This document shows positions 1 through 12,196 of a stretch of DNA of 64,000 bases, piece by piece. A program made the translations under genes and the position numbers. The notes under the pieces were generated by a model that made no database searches, was not told where the DNA came from, and was given only the letters and a program-made list of their open reading frames with translations. Positions within the stretch are counted from its first letter, which is position 1. Every line of letters begins with the position of its first letter. The stretch is from Orobanche coerulescens (lineage: Eukaryota; Streptophyta; Magnoliopsida; Lamiales; Orobanchaceae). The stretch covers positions 82,208,092 through 82,272,091 of the forward strand of contig CM065818.1 in NCBI GenBank assembly GCA_033398695.1. Reading direction: 5' to 3'.

Positions 1-269
1 ATTCATACAAATATCAAATGTACAATTCATACAAATAATTTACACACAAAAACACCAAAATCATGTCGCAAGACGATTTCTAACCTCTAGGAAATAATGT
101 CCCCAATCAGCTCGAATTTTATTAATAACATCATGAGACAGTTTTATCACCACTTCAAGTTAAAAATATACTACCTCTATCCAACCATCCAAAATACGCT
201 CTTGGACGATATGAGTCGCTCTCAGTAAATATAATCAACACACAACATACACAGTAAAAAGCACGCTCA

Positions 270-311
270 TTGACACAAACACATAAAGCACACAAGCACA
301 CAAACAAACAA

Positions 312-367
<56 letters not shown>

Positions 368-780
368 AGAGACACACACACTGCACACACAGGAAACACA
401 CACACACTGCACACAAACAAAACACACATCTCACACACACACACACACACACACACACAACACACACACACACAACACAGAAAAAAACACCAACACAAAC
501 ACACAATACACACACAAACATAAACACACACAGTACAAACAGCGCGCGCACACACACACACACACTGCACACAAACATACACAAACACACACATACACAC
601 AGTACCCTCACACATTGCACACCAACAATCATACATAAACACACGAACACACACAGCACACACACTGCACACAAACACACACAAACACAAACACACACAG
701 CACACACACACTGCCACTGCACACACACACTGCACACGCACTGCACAGAAAAAAAACCAACACAAACAAATGGACACTTC
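270..780 (+). repeat. CA-rich microsatellite/minisatellite array 1
   Basis: Near-continuous (CA)n is interrupted again and again by CACTGCACA and CACAAACA variants. It lies in intron-like sequence of the protease region. Long open frames here (Cys/Val on one strand, His/Thr on the other) are artefacts of the dinucleotide repeat. Confidence 0.95.
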
Positions 781-790
781 ATACACGATA

Positions 791-888
791 TGTTGGGAGA
801 AGATTCTTAAGACGAAAGTTAACATCTATCCCAAAGGGAGAAGATCCTTACAATGTTAACCACGTCTATCCCAAAATAATTCATGTTT
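791..888 (+). repeat. 41-base tandem dimer, copy 1
   Basis: Two successive units open GGGAGAAGATYCTTA and close CTATCCCAAA. The whole block recurs at 9,015-9,113 in the same orientation with few changes. Confidence 0.8.
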
Positions 889-1551
889 CCAAAAACAATG
901 TTGTCGTACACACCCAAATATTTACACACACAAACACACATATTTACACTCATGTAATTAAATGTATTACCTTGGGATATATCCAACTAACCGCCTACTT
1001 CGATTTACTTGTATGTATACCATCCATGGTCATGAATGCGGTCACAGCACTGCTTAAAAGTAACAATAATATATTGAGTCATTGATATAAAATTTTCAAG
1101 CAAATATGTTATAAATAAAATCTTACTTTTGGAGTATGACCTTAATGCGAGAGTCAGGCCTACTATGTAATGAGCAAAACCATATAATAGTTCCTCTTGC
1201 TGGCACAATGACCAGAAGTTGCCAATGATGCCTACATTGATAAATGCATTTGAAAGAAAAATATATTACTAAACTATGTTGTTAAAAAATAAAGAAATAG
1301 TTTTGTTAAAAAAAAAATATTTTGAAATTTACAATCTTTAACTTACTTATAATGGTAAGATCCCATGTATATTTGCTTCTTCGACTCAAGCATACGCGTC
1401 GATATATATCTCGAGATCTCCTCTCCCCTCTGTCCCATATTTTGTATGGATTGAGGATCAAAATATCCATAAAATCCTCATCCATCGTGCCCACATTCAT
1501 ATTAGACAAATACCTAATTTGTTAAGCAAAATATTAATATAAAAAAAAGAC

Positions 1552-1922
1552 TCCACACACTGCACACAAACACACACACACACACACTGCCACACAATAA
1601 AAATACACACACTGCACACAAAAATACACACACACTGCACATACACACACACACACACACTGCACACACAAACACACATTGCACACACTGCACGAAGTAA
1701 AAAAACACACACACTGCCACACAGTAAAAAAACACACATACACACTGCACACACACTGCACATACACACACACACACACTGCAGACACAAACACACACTG
1801 CACACACACATACTGCACGCAGTAGAAAAAAACACACACACTGCCACACAGTCAAACACACACACACACACACTGCACACACATAGTACACACAAACACA
1901 CACACTGTACACATACACATAC
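1552..1922 (+). repeat. CA-rich array 2
   Basis: This is a CA repeat with recurrent CACTGCCACA and CACTGCACA interruptions, on the same strand as the other four arrays. It sits between the exon ending at 1,957 and the protease exon near 1,510, so it is intronic. Confidence 0.95.
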
Positions 1923-3960
1923 TACGAATGTAAAAAAATTCCATAAAGGAAATTAGTCACATAGTCCAAAGCTGTACAACTGATAAACTAGGCCACTTGT
2001 TTCCTTGAACGATCTCTAAAATATCATTTTGAACGATGTACAATGGAACATCATCACTACCACAACCAAAGATAGCTGCATCCCACGACACTGATAACAG
2101 ATTATTGTAAAGACTTGACGCAGCACTAAGTAAGTCTTTCATGATGTCATCTTTGGTCCTCGACCCGTCATTGTGACGAGCCTGCTTTCTTGGTCGCTGA
2201 ATATCCTATTTCATATAGTAGAGTGTAAAATACAAGTACATTTGAAATAATTTATTTTGTTTGAGTTACTAAAAAGAAAAAGTAAATTATTTACCTTTGA
2301 AAAATCGGAGAAAACAAAATCCCGTGGCCATGCAATAAATCCACCTAAAGCTTCGCCCACGACTCTCACCTCATCAGTCGCCAAAGGGACTTCAGCGCTG
2401 GCATTTACGACCTCCTCAACCACTACCTTAACTAAATGAGCTGGTAAAGGAGCACAATGTAGGGTCGAATCGCCCTGAATAACCCTATTGATAGCAACTA
2501 GACGGGGAGGATGCTCGTCCACATAAAATCCAACTCGATGAGTGTCTCCAGTCACAGGCCTCTCTCTGGAAGGGCCATAAATAGTATCAGCACAACTCCC
2601 CTTCGTGCTAACACGAGTAACCTCATCCGGTGTATCAATATCAACAGGCCGCTCGGAACTAGCACCCATTATCTCGCCGAACTGTTTCATCAAAGTCTGT
2701 GTGACATCAAGGGTGATCTTCTTCTTTAGCTGCTCCAACACATCTTCACGTACGGAAAACGTCGGTCCACATGATCGTCCAAAGTAATCGCGAATACCAA
2801 CACCAAAACCAGTCCCACGAACACGACCAGGGTGTTCGGGTCTCCCAATGGCAACCGCCAATATATCCTGTCGTCCCTCAGGAATGAAGGTACCTTGTGT
2901 ATACTGCTTCTCAAAATCATCCTACAACAATTTAATTTGGCACCATATTACAAAATTTTGAAATATGCAAACAACTAATACATGTTGATTGAAGGAGAAA
3001 AAATAATACAAGAATGTAGATAAAAATAATTTGGTAGAAAAGTGGTTATTTACATTTAATAAATCAAATAATTTACCACAAATTTTTTGTGTTTTCTAAT
3101 ACTTAGCAACAAAAAAGTGGAGCTTTTTATTTTTCTTACAAGAAAAAATAATTCTTAAAAAAGAACTTACAATCCTCTCGATAATCTCCCGTGCAGCATC
3201 GGATGACGTACCCCCCGTCTTTTTGTATGACCAAGCTTCCACCTTTGATGACACATAGGTGGAGACGGGGGATCAATAACAATATCTTCTTCAAATTTAG
3301 ATACTTCTCGACGCTCCTTCATCTTCTTCTCCATCTCCCGTTTATCCACCAAGTCGTACCCTCCTCGAGCCATATAATGCGGAATGTTCATTTTTGCTAA
3401 TTCTTGTTTCTTACTTCTTTGTTCCTGTTACAAATATCAAATAATCCATAAACAATTTTATAAATATTTTCAAATTCAAAACATTATTTTCAGATTTTAT
3501 GTTCTTAATAAGAAATAGGTTCTTAATTAGAAATTATTTTATTTGATTCCTGTAAAATTATTTTCAGATTTATTGTACAATCCTTTTATGAATATTGTAA
3601 TATATATATATATATATATTATAAATATTTTCAAATTTAAAACATTTTTTATTGCAGATTTTATGTTATTAATTAAAAATTATTTTATTTGATTGTGTGT
3701 TCATTATTTTCAGCATTGAACTTTAAAAAAAAACTTTCGGTTATACCTCCCAAACGGAGTCCTCATGAATCTTTTTGAAGTCTCTCCAGTCCTCCTTGGA
3801 GATACCATACTTATCACAAGGAGATTTTCCTTTGCTTGGACCATATATGTACTCATCGGTCAAATTAGACTTAAATTGCCTCCATTTTACGCCAATTGAC
3901 TGTAAAGACTTCTTCTGAAAATGACCAAGATTGATAATCTGGCTAACATCAAAATTGGCC

Positions 3961-4729
3961 TACATATTGACAATTAAATCTAGAGTTAGCCACACACACA
4001 CAAACTAAATTTAAACACACACACTGCCACACACACACAAACACAGACACACAACATACAAACAAACACACACACACACACACAGCACGCACAAACACAG
4101 TACACACTAAAACACACACACACACAGTACACACTAAAACACACACACACACACACAGTACACAAACACACACACACACAGACACACATAGTACACACAC
4201 ACACTGCCACACAAACAAACACACACAAAAACAGACACACACACACACAACACACAAACAAACACACACACAGCACAAAAACACACACACAGTACACACA
4301 CTGCCACACACACACACAAAAACACACACACACACAATACATACACACACACACTGCCACACACACACACAAACACACACACATACACAACACACAAACA
4401 AACATACACACAGCACACACACACATACACACACACACAGCACAAACACACACACACACACACATACACACATACACACACACACACATACACACACACT
4501 GCCACGCACATACAAACACACATAAACAAACACACACACACAACACAAAAAAAAAAAACACACACACACACACAGCATAAAAACATACACACACTGCCAC
4601 ACACACACAAACACACAGTACAGCACACACACACACACAATACATACACAAACAAAAAACGCACACATCACATAAACACACACAGCACACACACACAACA
4701 ATTCTTAATACAAAAGGAGAATCATGTAC
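3961..4729 (-). other. Intron of the CACTA second gene, filled by a TG/CA array
   Basis: In the minus strand the exon ends at a GTACATG donor (4,729 downwards) and resumes after ATATGTAG at 3,961. Joining the two sides restores the frame without a shift. The intron is 769 bases, of which about 710 are TG-rich repeat. Confidence 0.7.
3988..4702 (+). repeat. CA-rich array 3 (intronic)
   Basis: This is the longest CA array of the window. It has the same CACTGCCACA and CAGTACACA interruptions and lies wholly inside the 3,961-4,729 intron. Confidence 0.95.
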
Positions 4730-5097
4730 CAATATATCCTGCCACAACATTTCTTTATCCGGCTTGTCGGGTACTTGCTTCCAACTCTTGTATAGTATCG
4801 AGACATAATCTTTGTCAAGTTTTTCCATGTACGTACTTAACTTCAATTTGTGTTCGTATTTGATCTTTCCCCATACTGAATCAATGTCAAGAGGTAATTT
4901 TTTTCCGTCAACACGGTGTTTCGACATACTTCTACATCGCGTGGGATTTCTCGATGTAGAAGTACTACGCGTGTGAGAATCGGGAGACCGGGAGGAATAA
5001 GGAGAACGAGCGGGAGGAGGAGTGTGAGGGGAACGAGAAGGAGACGCCATGTGCCTGAATTAACAAATAAATTTAATCATCAACCACAATATATACT

Positions 5098-5153
5098 GCA
5101 CACATAAAACACACACACACACTACACACACTGCACTCTGCACTCTCACACAC

Positions 5154-5196
<43 letters not shown>

Positions 5197-5425
5197 CACA
5201 CACACTACACACACTGCACACACACACTGCACTCTCTCTCTCTAACACACACACACACACATACTGAACTATGCACCCTCACACACACTGCACACACACA
5301 CATACTGTGCACACACTCACACAAACTGCACAGACACACACTTTGCACACAATCACACACACTGCACACACACACACACACACTATGCACACTTCACACA
5401 CTGCATATACACACACACACACATT
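5098..5425 (+). repeat. CA-rich array 4
   Basis: This CA repeat with CACTGCACA interruptions and a short CT run (5,232-5,242) lies upstream of the second gene's start, between it and TNP2. Confidence 0.95.
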
Positions 5426-5759
5426 TTTTTTAATAACAATAATGAAATACATCTTAAATACTAAAATATAAAAACTTGATTCTTCAGAACACAACGTTCA
5501 ACATTAATAGTAAAATTTAACAAAACCAACTTTATCATTAACCATGTCACAAAATTGAACATTAATACTACAATTAAACATAATCGACTGTGCCTTCATC
5601 ATCAACTATCTAACTTGACTCTAGATAACAACGTTTTCCCATATGCCTTCACCATGATCATCTCGAATGGCATGTATATCGTCTGCTACATTTTCTTCAA
5701 CGATAGTGGGCATCCGTGTTGATAAAGGAATAAATTCACAAATGTCAAAACTTGACTCT

Positions 5760-8700
5760 TCAGTCTACACTTCTACCCAGAATGACCACTGACAATATTT
5801 CATTGCATGGATCCTTGATATAAAACACCTGTTTAGCTTGATATGCCATGATAAAGGCTCGTTAGTGTAAGCTATCTTAGGAACATCTACCAATGTAAAG
5901 CTCAGTTCATCGATTACCACACCCGTGTTATTATCAACCACTTACACTTAAAAATAGGCAATCTAAACTTAACATAATCAAGTTCCCATATATCTTCAAT
6001 AACTCCATAGTAACTTGTCGATGCCATAATTGGATTTTTATCTTTCGAGCTTGAAAAGTGCATGGACTCGGCTTGAAGAGTAACTCTGCTATTTTGAACC
6101 GAACTTTTGTCATCTTGTGACTTTGTATAGAATGAGTATTTATTGATATCATATCCATTCCAAGTTACGACATCGGACTTCGGCACATAAGCTAGCCATT
6201 TTAACATTTCAGATGCGCTATCACTTTCGGAGATTTGTACCTTAAACCACCTCAAGAAAGTCTTATTATGTTCAATCAACAACCATTTCTCGCTCATTCG
6301 GGGATTCTTTGTCTTCAAAATATTCTTGTGAGTAGAAAGGTATGAAAGAACCTTATCAGTGTTATTCAAAACATACAAATGTGCTTGAAGCACCTCATCG
6401 CGATTCTGGGTTAATATTTTAACACCCCGTGTACCCTTTCCATTAAGTTTCCCATCATGTCGAGACTTCGGAAGCCCTACAGATGGTGTTTGTGACATGT
6501 AATCTGTGCAAAACTCAATTGCTTCTTCTGCAATATACCTCTCAACAATAGATGCTTCTGGACGAAATGGGTTTTTACTATACCCTTTAAAAATCTTCAT
6601 GTATCGCTCAATCGGAAATATCCATCACAAATAAACGGGGCCACACTCTTCAATCTCTCTAACTACATGGACAAGTAAGTGAACCATAATATCAAAAAAA
6701 AAAAAAGGAGGAGGAAAATATATCTCCAATTGACAAGATAACAATAGCCTCGTTTTTCCACTCATTCAAAACCAAAGTATCAATCACTTTGCTACATATA
6801 GAATTGAAGAAAAAACACAAGCGAGTTATGGCATTTCTCACTTTTTTAGGCAAGACGTCACGTATAGCCACAATTAGAAGTTGTTGCATCAAGACATGAT
6901 AGTCATGAGGCTTTAAGCCGACCAATGTCAGATTTTGCATCGATACAAGACTCTTAATATTCGACGAATAACATTGTGGCGCTTTAATGCCTTGTAAACA
7001 ATTACAAAAGCTGATTTTCTCTCTTTGGTATGAAGTATAACATGCCGGGGGAAGATAATTTCATTTACCGACTACATGCGGATGCAACTGAGGACGTATA
7101 CCCATTTTCTCTAAGTCTTGACGAGCTTGGACACCATCCTTTGTTTTGTGTTTAACATTGAGAAGTGTGCCGATCGCACTATCGCATACATTTTTTTAGA
7201 CATGCATAACATCTATGCAATGTCTAACATCTAGATGTCTCCAGTAAGGAAGATAAAAAAATATTGACCTCTTATTCCAAATGTTTGTCGTAGCAGCCTT
7301 CTTTTTTGTTTTTCCAAATATAGTATTTATCTTCTTCCCACGATCGTACACTTGCTCACCTGTTTAGGGAATCGGAGCAAGTCCATTTTCTGGGAATCCA
7401 TTAATAGCTTTTTGCAATCTACGATACGAGTGATGGCGACTGAGAAACCTCCGATGTTGAGTGTAAACTATTTTACTTCCTTGTTTCAACTGGATGTAGC
7501 TTGTCTTTTCTTCACATATAGGACATGCATGGTGTCCCTTCACACTATATCCACTCAAGTTTCCATATGCAGGAAAGTCATTAATCGTACAAAATAACAT
7601 TGCACGTAACTTGAAACTTTGCTGGCGGTAACCATCAAACACGTAAATCCCTTCATTCCACATCATTCTCAAGTCATCAATCAACGGACTTAGATAAACA
7701 TCTATGTCATTTCCTAGTTGATGTGGTCCTAAAATCATCATTGACAACATAACGTACTTCTGTTTCATACATAACCAATGAGGTAGATTATATATCACAA
7801 GTAAAACAGGCCAAGAGCTATGCTTGGTGCTTAAGTTACCGAATGGATTCATTCCATCCGTGGAAAGTCCAAGCCTAAGGTTTCTTGCGTCACTCCCGAA
7901 ATCTGGAATAAATGATCTATTTTCTTCCATTGTGCAGCATCAGCTGGATGACGAATTAGCCCGTCGCATTTTCTTTCATTTGCGTGCCATGTGAGATTCT
8001 TTGCATCATCTCTATTAGCAAACAATCGCTTGAACCTTGGAACAATCAGAAGATACCATAACACCTTCGTGAGAGGTCCTTGTTGTGTGTTCTCTCCATC
8101 ATCCTTCACTTAGTATCGTGATACCCCACACCTAGGACACTTATGCAATTCTTCAAACTATTTTCTGTACAGTATGCAATCATTGGGACAAGCGTGTATT
8201 TTTTTTATACTCCATACCCATCGGACACAAAACCTTCTTCGCCTCATAGGTACGCTTAGGCAATGTATTACCTTTTGGTAGCATCTCATCCATCAACTGG
8301 AGCAATTCGGTGAAACTTTTGTCACTCTACCCATTTATTGCCTTCAAATTAACCATATTCAACACGGCAGATAGTCGTGTGTAATTTTCACTCCCAGATA
8401 CAATAGAGTCTCTGAATCACTTTTCAACGCATCATAAACATGATCTCTTTGAAATGATTCTTGTCCGACATCACGAATCATTTCTTCAAATTGATCACCA
8501 TCTATATCTACATGAGTGTTTCCAGTTGGAACATCTAATATTTCGCGATGCCATATCCACACCGTATAGTTGGTGTTTATCCCCTCACAAACAATATGTT
8601 CACGAATTGTGTCAGCCTCATGTCGTCTCCCATTTATACACTTAACACAAGGGCAAAAGTATCTTTCATCGGGTTCCGAGCGATGTTGTCGAGCAAATTT

Positions 8701-8769
8701 AAGAAATTGATCAATTCCATTGTCATACTCCGCACTCGCACGACTTGCATTCATCCAACTTCGATCCAT
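5760..8769 (-). pseudogene. CACTA transposase gene, TNP2 type, broken
   Basis: This is the cut-and-paste transposase of the element. The chosen start (ATG at 8,767-8,769) opens MDRSWMNASR, the usual start of the transposase-associated domain, with its CPCVKC cysteine pair at about 8,640-8,660. The tnp2 core follows (about 7,200-8,110; blocks LRLGLSTDGMNPF, HACPICEEKT), then a DUF4218-like block (about 6,700-6,940, GLKPHDYHVLMQQLL) and a DUF4216-like block (about 5,760-6,200, ending KQVFYIKDPCNEI when read in the right phase). Breaks seen: shift near 8,400, shift between 7,930 and 8,000, TAA at 7,364-7,366, further stops between 7,060 and 7,200, an A-run shift near 6,700, and a shift near 5,845. 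Length and domain order match intact family members, so it is a recently enough decayed full-length copy. Confidence 0.82.
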
Positions 8770-9014
8770 TTCTTCTTTTCTGTTACACATACTATGAAAT
8801 TCAATTTTCTATTGTTTTGTATAAGGGAAATAATTTCATTTCTATATGATTATTAACTTTTTAAAAATTGTTTTGACAGAGAATGACAAAGGTATGGTTG
8901 TCCTATAACTGTTGTTTAAAATAGAAACATGAACGACGGTTGTCAAAATAGAATTAACTGTATACTACGCCAACTTATGGTTTTGTCAAGATTGCTAACT
9001 CTATCTGCACGAAC

Positions 9015-9113
9015 TGTTGGGAGAAGATCCTTAAGACGAAAGTTAACATCTATCCCAAAGGAAGAAGATCCTTAAGAAGTTAACCAAATCTATACCAAAA
9101 TAATTCGTGTTTC
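9015..9113 (+). repeat. 41-base tandem dimer, copy 2
   Basis: This is a direct copy of the 791-888 block, placed upstream of TNP2 near the other side of the CACTA. It could be a subterminal transposase-binding repeat or a small insertion that moved within the element. Confidence 0.8.
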
Positions 9114-9440
9114 ACAAAATAGTTTTGTCAAAAGCAACACACATAATTAAACACACACACACTCAACTAAATCGATTGAATTATATGACAAACAAGAAGA
9201 AAATAACACTTAAAACTACATTACACATACTGCCAAACAAACAATAAAAAATGATATATGTACACTTTTGTACACATAAGTGTACACACTAACTAATTCG
9301 GGATGGAAAAGTAAAATTAATGGATGGAAAAGCAAAATTGTATGTACACAAGTTTTACAAGATGCACGTTTCCATCTATTATTAGGTAGTGTGTATACAA
9401 ATGTGTAAAAATAAGTAAATGTAGCATTGTTGCACAAACA

Positions 9441-9727
9441 ATACACACACACTCACACATACAACATACAACACATACTGCCACACAACAGCACACACAC
9501 ACACACACACACACAACACACAACATACTGGCACACACACAATACACAAACACACACATACTGCCACACACACAATACACACACACTCACACACAACATA
9601 TACAGGACACACACACTGCCACACACACTGTACACACACTGCCACACAAACAATACACACGCACACAACACACACACACACACAACACACACACACAACA
9701 CACAACACAACACGACACAACACACAA
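9441..9727 (+). repeat. CA-rich array 5
   Basis: This CA repeat with CACACTGCCACA and CAACACA interruptions lies upstream of TNP2, just before the gypsy-1 insertion point. Confidence 0.95.
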
Positions 9728-9778
9728 GAACAAAGAAGAGAGTTCGGAATAGTACTTGATTTCAATGTAGAGGACCGC

Positions 9779-12161
9779 TGTAACACCCCGAGATATTCGG
9801 AATAATTACAGCGCCGTAAACCCTTTAGGTAAGGATTTACAAGGCTAATTTTAAAAAGAGTGTAAATATAAACCAATCGTACAACTGAAGCTCAAATACA
9901 GATTTGATTCAACCGATTAAATGAGTTAACTTATACAACCATATCGAAAGGACATTATTAAAACAGACATACTCGAGTACTAAATAGACCAAGGAAACAC
10001 ATCACAATAACAATAAACCTCAACCACATCACTGAGCCATTTCATCGTCCTGTCGGTACTGTGGTTGCTTCCCCGCTCCTCGGCTACCTGAACATCAAAA
10101 CAATGTCCACCCCCGAAGGGGTTAGCAAAACAATGCTAGTACAAGTATCATAATACAGAAATCATCAGTGCATCATAAAACATGCAAAACGGACTTCCGC
10201 CACCGGAATCCAACGATGCGCATCCTTACGATTCCATCAACACAATACAGGGTAATCCAGCGCCCTTGGTATAGATCCCCATGATGATCCCGTCGGACCA
10301 ACGCATGGTGGAAAAGCCGTCCAACGATCCAGCGCCCTCAGCATAGATCCACATGATGATCCCGTCGGACCAACGCATGGTGGACATTCGATCCAGCGCC
10401 CTCAGCATAGATCCTCATGATCCCCTCGGATCATTTAAACCATAAATCAATCAACTATGCATACACATATGCATTTCAATATGTTCGTCAATACGAATAA
10501 ATAACAACGAATATCACGAGAATTTCAGAAATACATCTCATATTCAACAACATGAACAAAACCACAAGCATGATCAACGTTACAATATAAATCAAACTCG
10601 ACATATGATACTTGCCTCGGAAATGGCAAGAATGAAATACTCCAACAAACGTTACGCATCCGTATGTCACCGCCCCACGATCGACCCCTATGCAAGGCTC
10701 GCACCTTGTTCAAAAAGAGATACAAGGAACTTAACATACCACTCGATACTAACATACGCTCACCGAATACTAATATTAAGATCGTAAAGTAGTGACACTA
10801 GGTTGGTTCACGGTTAGAACACTAAGTAAGAACTAAACCGGGAAAGATAAGGCACTCTATAAGGGCTGAACGATCATTTCGAATATGAAGTACCGTTGTT
10901 TAAAAATTCATTGTTTCATAAGGTGTTGAGGGTTTCGTGTGAAATAAGGAAATGAATGTCAAATCCTCATATGATCGGCTATGATGATTCGACCCCCAAT
11001 ATTTCTCAAGACGACAAGCATGCTTAAATATTACGCAAGGAAAACGACACTACGGTGATTCGGTTTGAGTTCAAGGACTGGGTCGATATATTACCCTCAA
11101 GGACATGAAGAACATGGTCACAACAAATTCTTGTAACATACATGAATTACTCTAATGGAACATAAAAAGGTTCAGAAAATCTAGCGGAAATCATGCTTGT
11201 TATTATTTCACGAATTTAGGATACTTCATGCAAAGGTTTTCATCTACCGAGGCTAAATCAAGACTCTACGTAATGAAAGAAAGACAAGGTATAATCGGGT
11301 TCTAAACTTCAAAACATGGTGCTGGACTCAAAAGATCATTATCTAGTCCAAATATTTCCAAAACAAGCTCAAAGTATAGTTTAAGAATGTAAACTCTATC
11401 TTGGTGAATCGTAACATACCTTAAGAGATGTAAGAATAAGAAAATCTTCAATAAACTCTTCACCGGAAGCTTGATCACCAACTCACCCGGTCTAAGCTTC
11501 CCAAATTCGGAGGTAAATGATGATATGAGAGATATGAGGTGAAGGATAGTCTCAAGAACACAAAAATCGGCCAAGGCAAAAGTGGGAAATGAAGTGAGGG
11601 TCAGGTTCTATAAATAGATTTCTAAGTATTACGTACGTTATGCAATAACCCCTTACGTACGTAACAAGCTTAACGTACGTTATACCCTAGCCTTAGCGTA
11701 CGTAATCGCCTGACCAGAGTTCCCTGGACTGATTTCGCCATTCCTTTACGTACGTAATCACACGGGTTTTACGTACGTAATACTCATGTCTATAGCGTAC
11801 GTAACACATGCACCATAGCCTACGTAACGCCTATGTCCAGGTTCATGCGGGAATCATACGAATCTTCCCCGGCCCTCTCTTCGGCCCCCACAAGCCGACC
11901 CTTATCCGAACCCAAGTTGACTTAGCTTACGTACGTTAAGAACATCAGATAACGTACATAACACAGCATCCTTAGCGTATGTTATGAACGCCTGCTAACG
12001 TACGTTAGTACGTGCAGAATCATGCATGCAATGCTTGAAGATATATAAAAAAAACATAAGGGCACAAATACGGGAAACCAATCTACAATTTATAACATCA
12101 CGAAGTCGAAATAATAAAAGGTCGAGTACAAGGTAAATACACAATTTATTCGGGCATTACA
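9779..12161 (-). repeat. gypsy-1 3' LTR (left)
   Basis: This LTR is 2,383 bases. In element sense it holds a palindrome array (11,628-12,009), a TATA box (CTATTTATAG, 11,608-11,617), a leader, a CCCC-TTCG-GGGG hairpin (10,110-10,121) and about three units of a 70-base repeat (GATCCAGCGCCCT, 10,255-10,440). Confidence 0.92.
11628..12009. promoter_or_regulatory. Array of 12 TTACGTACGTAA-type palindromes in gypsy-1 left LTR
   Basis: Twelve copies of (T/A)(T/A)ACGTACGT(T/A)A or one-step variants occur in about 380 bases, in two groups of eight and four. The array lies directly upstream of the TATA box in element sense. Role unknown; an enhancer-like U3 array is my inference. Confidence 0.8.
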
Positions 12162-12195
12162 TACTACCCCTCTAAAAAGAAGTTTCGGCCCGAAA
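12162..12195 (-). other. gypsy-1 polypurine tract region
   Basis: In element sense a GGGCCGAAACTTC motif is followed by a purine-rich AGAGGGGTAG stretch ending at the LTR. This is the usual chromoviral pol end and second-strand primer site. Confidence 0.8.
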
Positions 12196-12196
12196 C

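Larger units (their letters stand above)
87..1510 (-). pseudogene. Ulp1-like cysteine protease region of the CACTA second gene
   Basis: This part of the second gene reads, in the minus strand and out of phase with the longest open frames, as the C-terminal SUMO-protease-like domain often carried by plant CACTA elements. Visible blocks are GYFDPQSIQNMGQ followed by KQIYMGSYHYK at an exon end (about 1,345-1,460), HHWQLLVIVPARGTIIWFC (about 1,175-1,230) holding the likely catalytic His-Trp, and a terminal exon with IRADWGHYFLE (about 90-125). I could not find the QPGGxxCGYY cysteine block; it should lie between 130 and 960, which is mostly CA array and intron-like sequence. The missing block and a TAG near 995 argue that the protease is inactive. 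The CA arrays at 270-780 and 1,552-1,922 sit in its introns. Confidence 0.6.
87..5050 (-). pseudogene. CACTA second gene: plant transposase (Ptta/En/Spm) + DUF8039-like + Ulp1-like protease, multi-exon, broken
   Basis: The start is the ATG at 5,048-5,050, opening a Ser/Arg/Pro-rich N-terminus. Exons I can place by GT-AG borders and coding sense: 4,730-5,050; 3,747-3,960; about 3,171-3,410; 2,295-2,921; 1,957-2,205; then the protease exons near 1,330-1,510, 1,130-1,230, 965-1,065 and about 87-130. Exon 2 holds the GVKWRQFK block and exon 3 the ARGGYDLVDKREMEKKM block usual in this transposase family. Exon 4 ends in a DUF8039-like segment (HCAPLPAHLV to GGFIAWPRDF). Breaks: a one-base shift near 3,245-3,260 in exon 3, a TGA right after QLWTM at 1,957, and an in-frame TAG near 995. 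The gene lies downstream of TNP2 in the same direction, as usual. Domain calls come from pattern memory; exon 3's 5' limit is approximate. Confidence 0.75.
1..9778 (-). mobile_element. CACTA (En/Spm) DNA transposon, main part, left end outside window
   Basis: The stretch holds the two genes typical of plant CACTA elements, both on the minus strand: a TNP2 transposase gene (5,760-8,769) and a second gene with a plant-transposase (Ptta/En/Spm) domain, a DUF8039-like domain and a Ulp1-like protease (about 87-5,050). The element continues on the far side of gypsy-1 and ends at 19,940 in a CACTA terminus. The last exon of the second gene lies near base 90, so the missing left terminus is probably within a few hundred bases to the left of the window. 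Between the genes (5,051-5,759) there is only a CA array and AT-rich spacer. Both genes are broken, so this copy is non-autonomous now. Family assignment is firm; the exact left limit is unknown. Confidence 0.88.
8770..9778. other. CACTA subterminal/promoter side of TNP2, cut by gypsy-1
   Basis: This is noncoding sequence upstream of the TNP2 start. It contains one copy of the 41-base dimer (9,015-9,113), several TGTACAC-type short repeats (9,255-9,360) and a CA array (9,441-9,727). The element resumes at 19,446 beyond gypsy-1. No gene is seen here. Confidence 0.6.

Noticed and set aside
155..825. Open frames rich in Cys/Val or His/Thr, resembling metal-binding or secreted Cys-rich proteins
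   Set aside because: They are translations of (CA)n/(TG)n repeats in several frames at once. The same holds for frames at 1,497-1,918, 3,949-4,701, 5,060-5,494 and 9,317-9,876.
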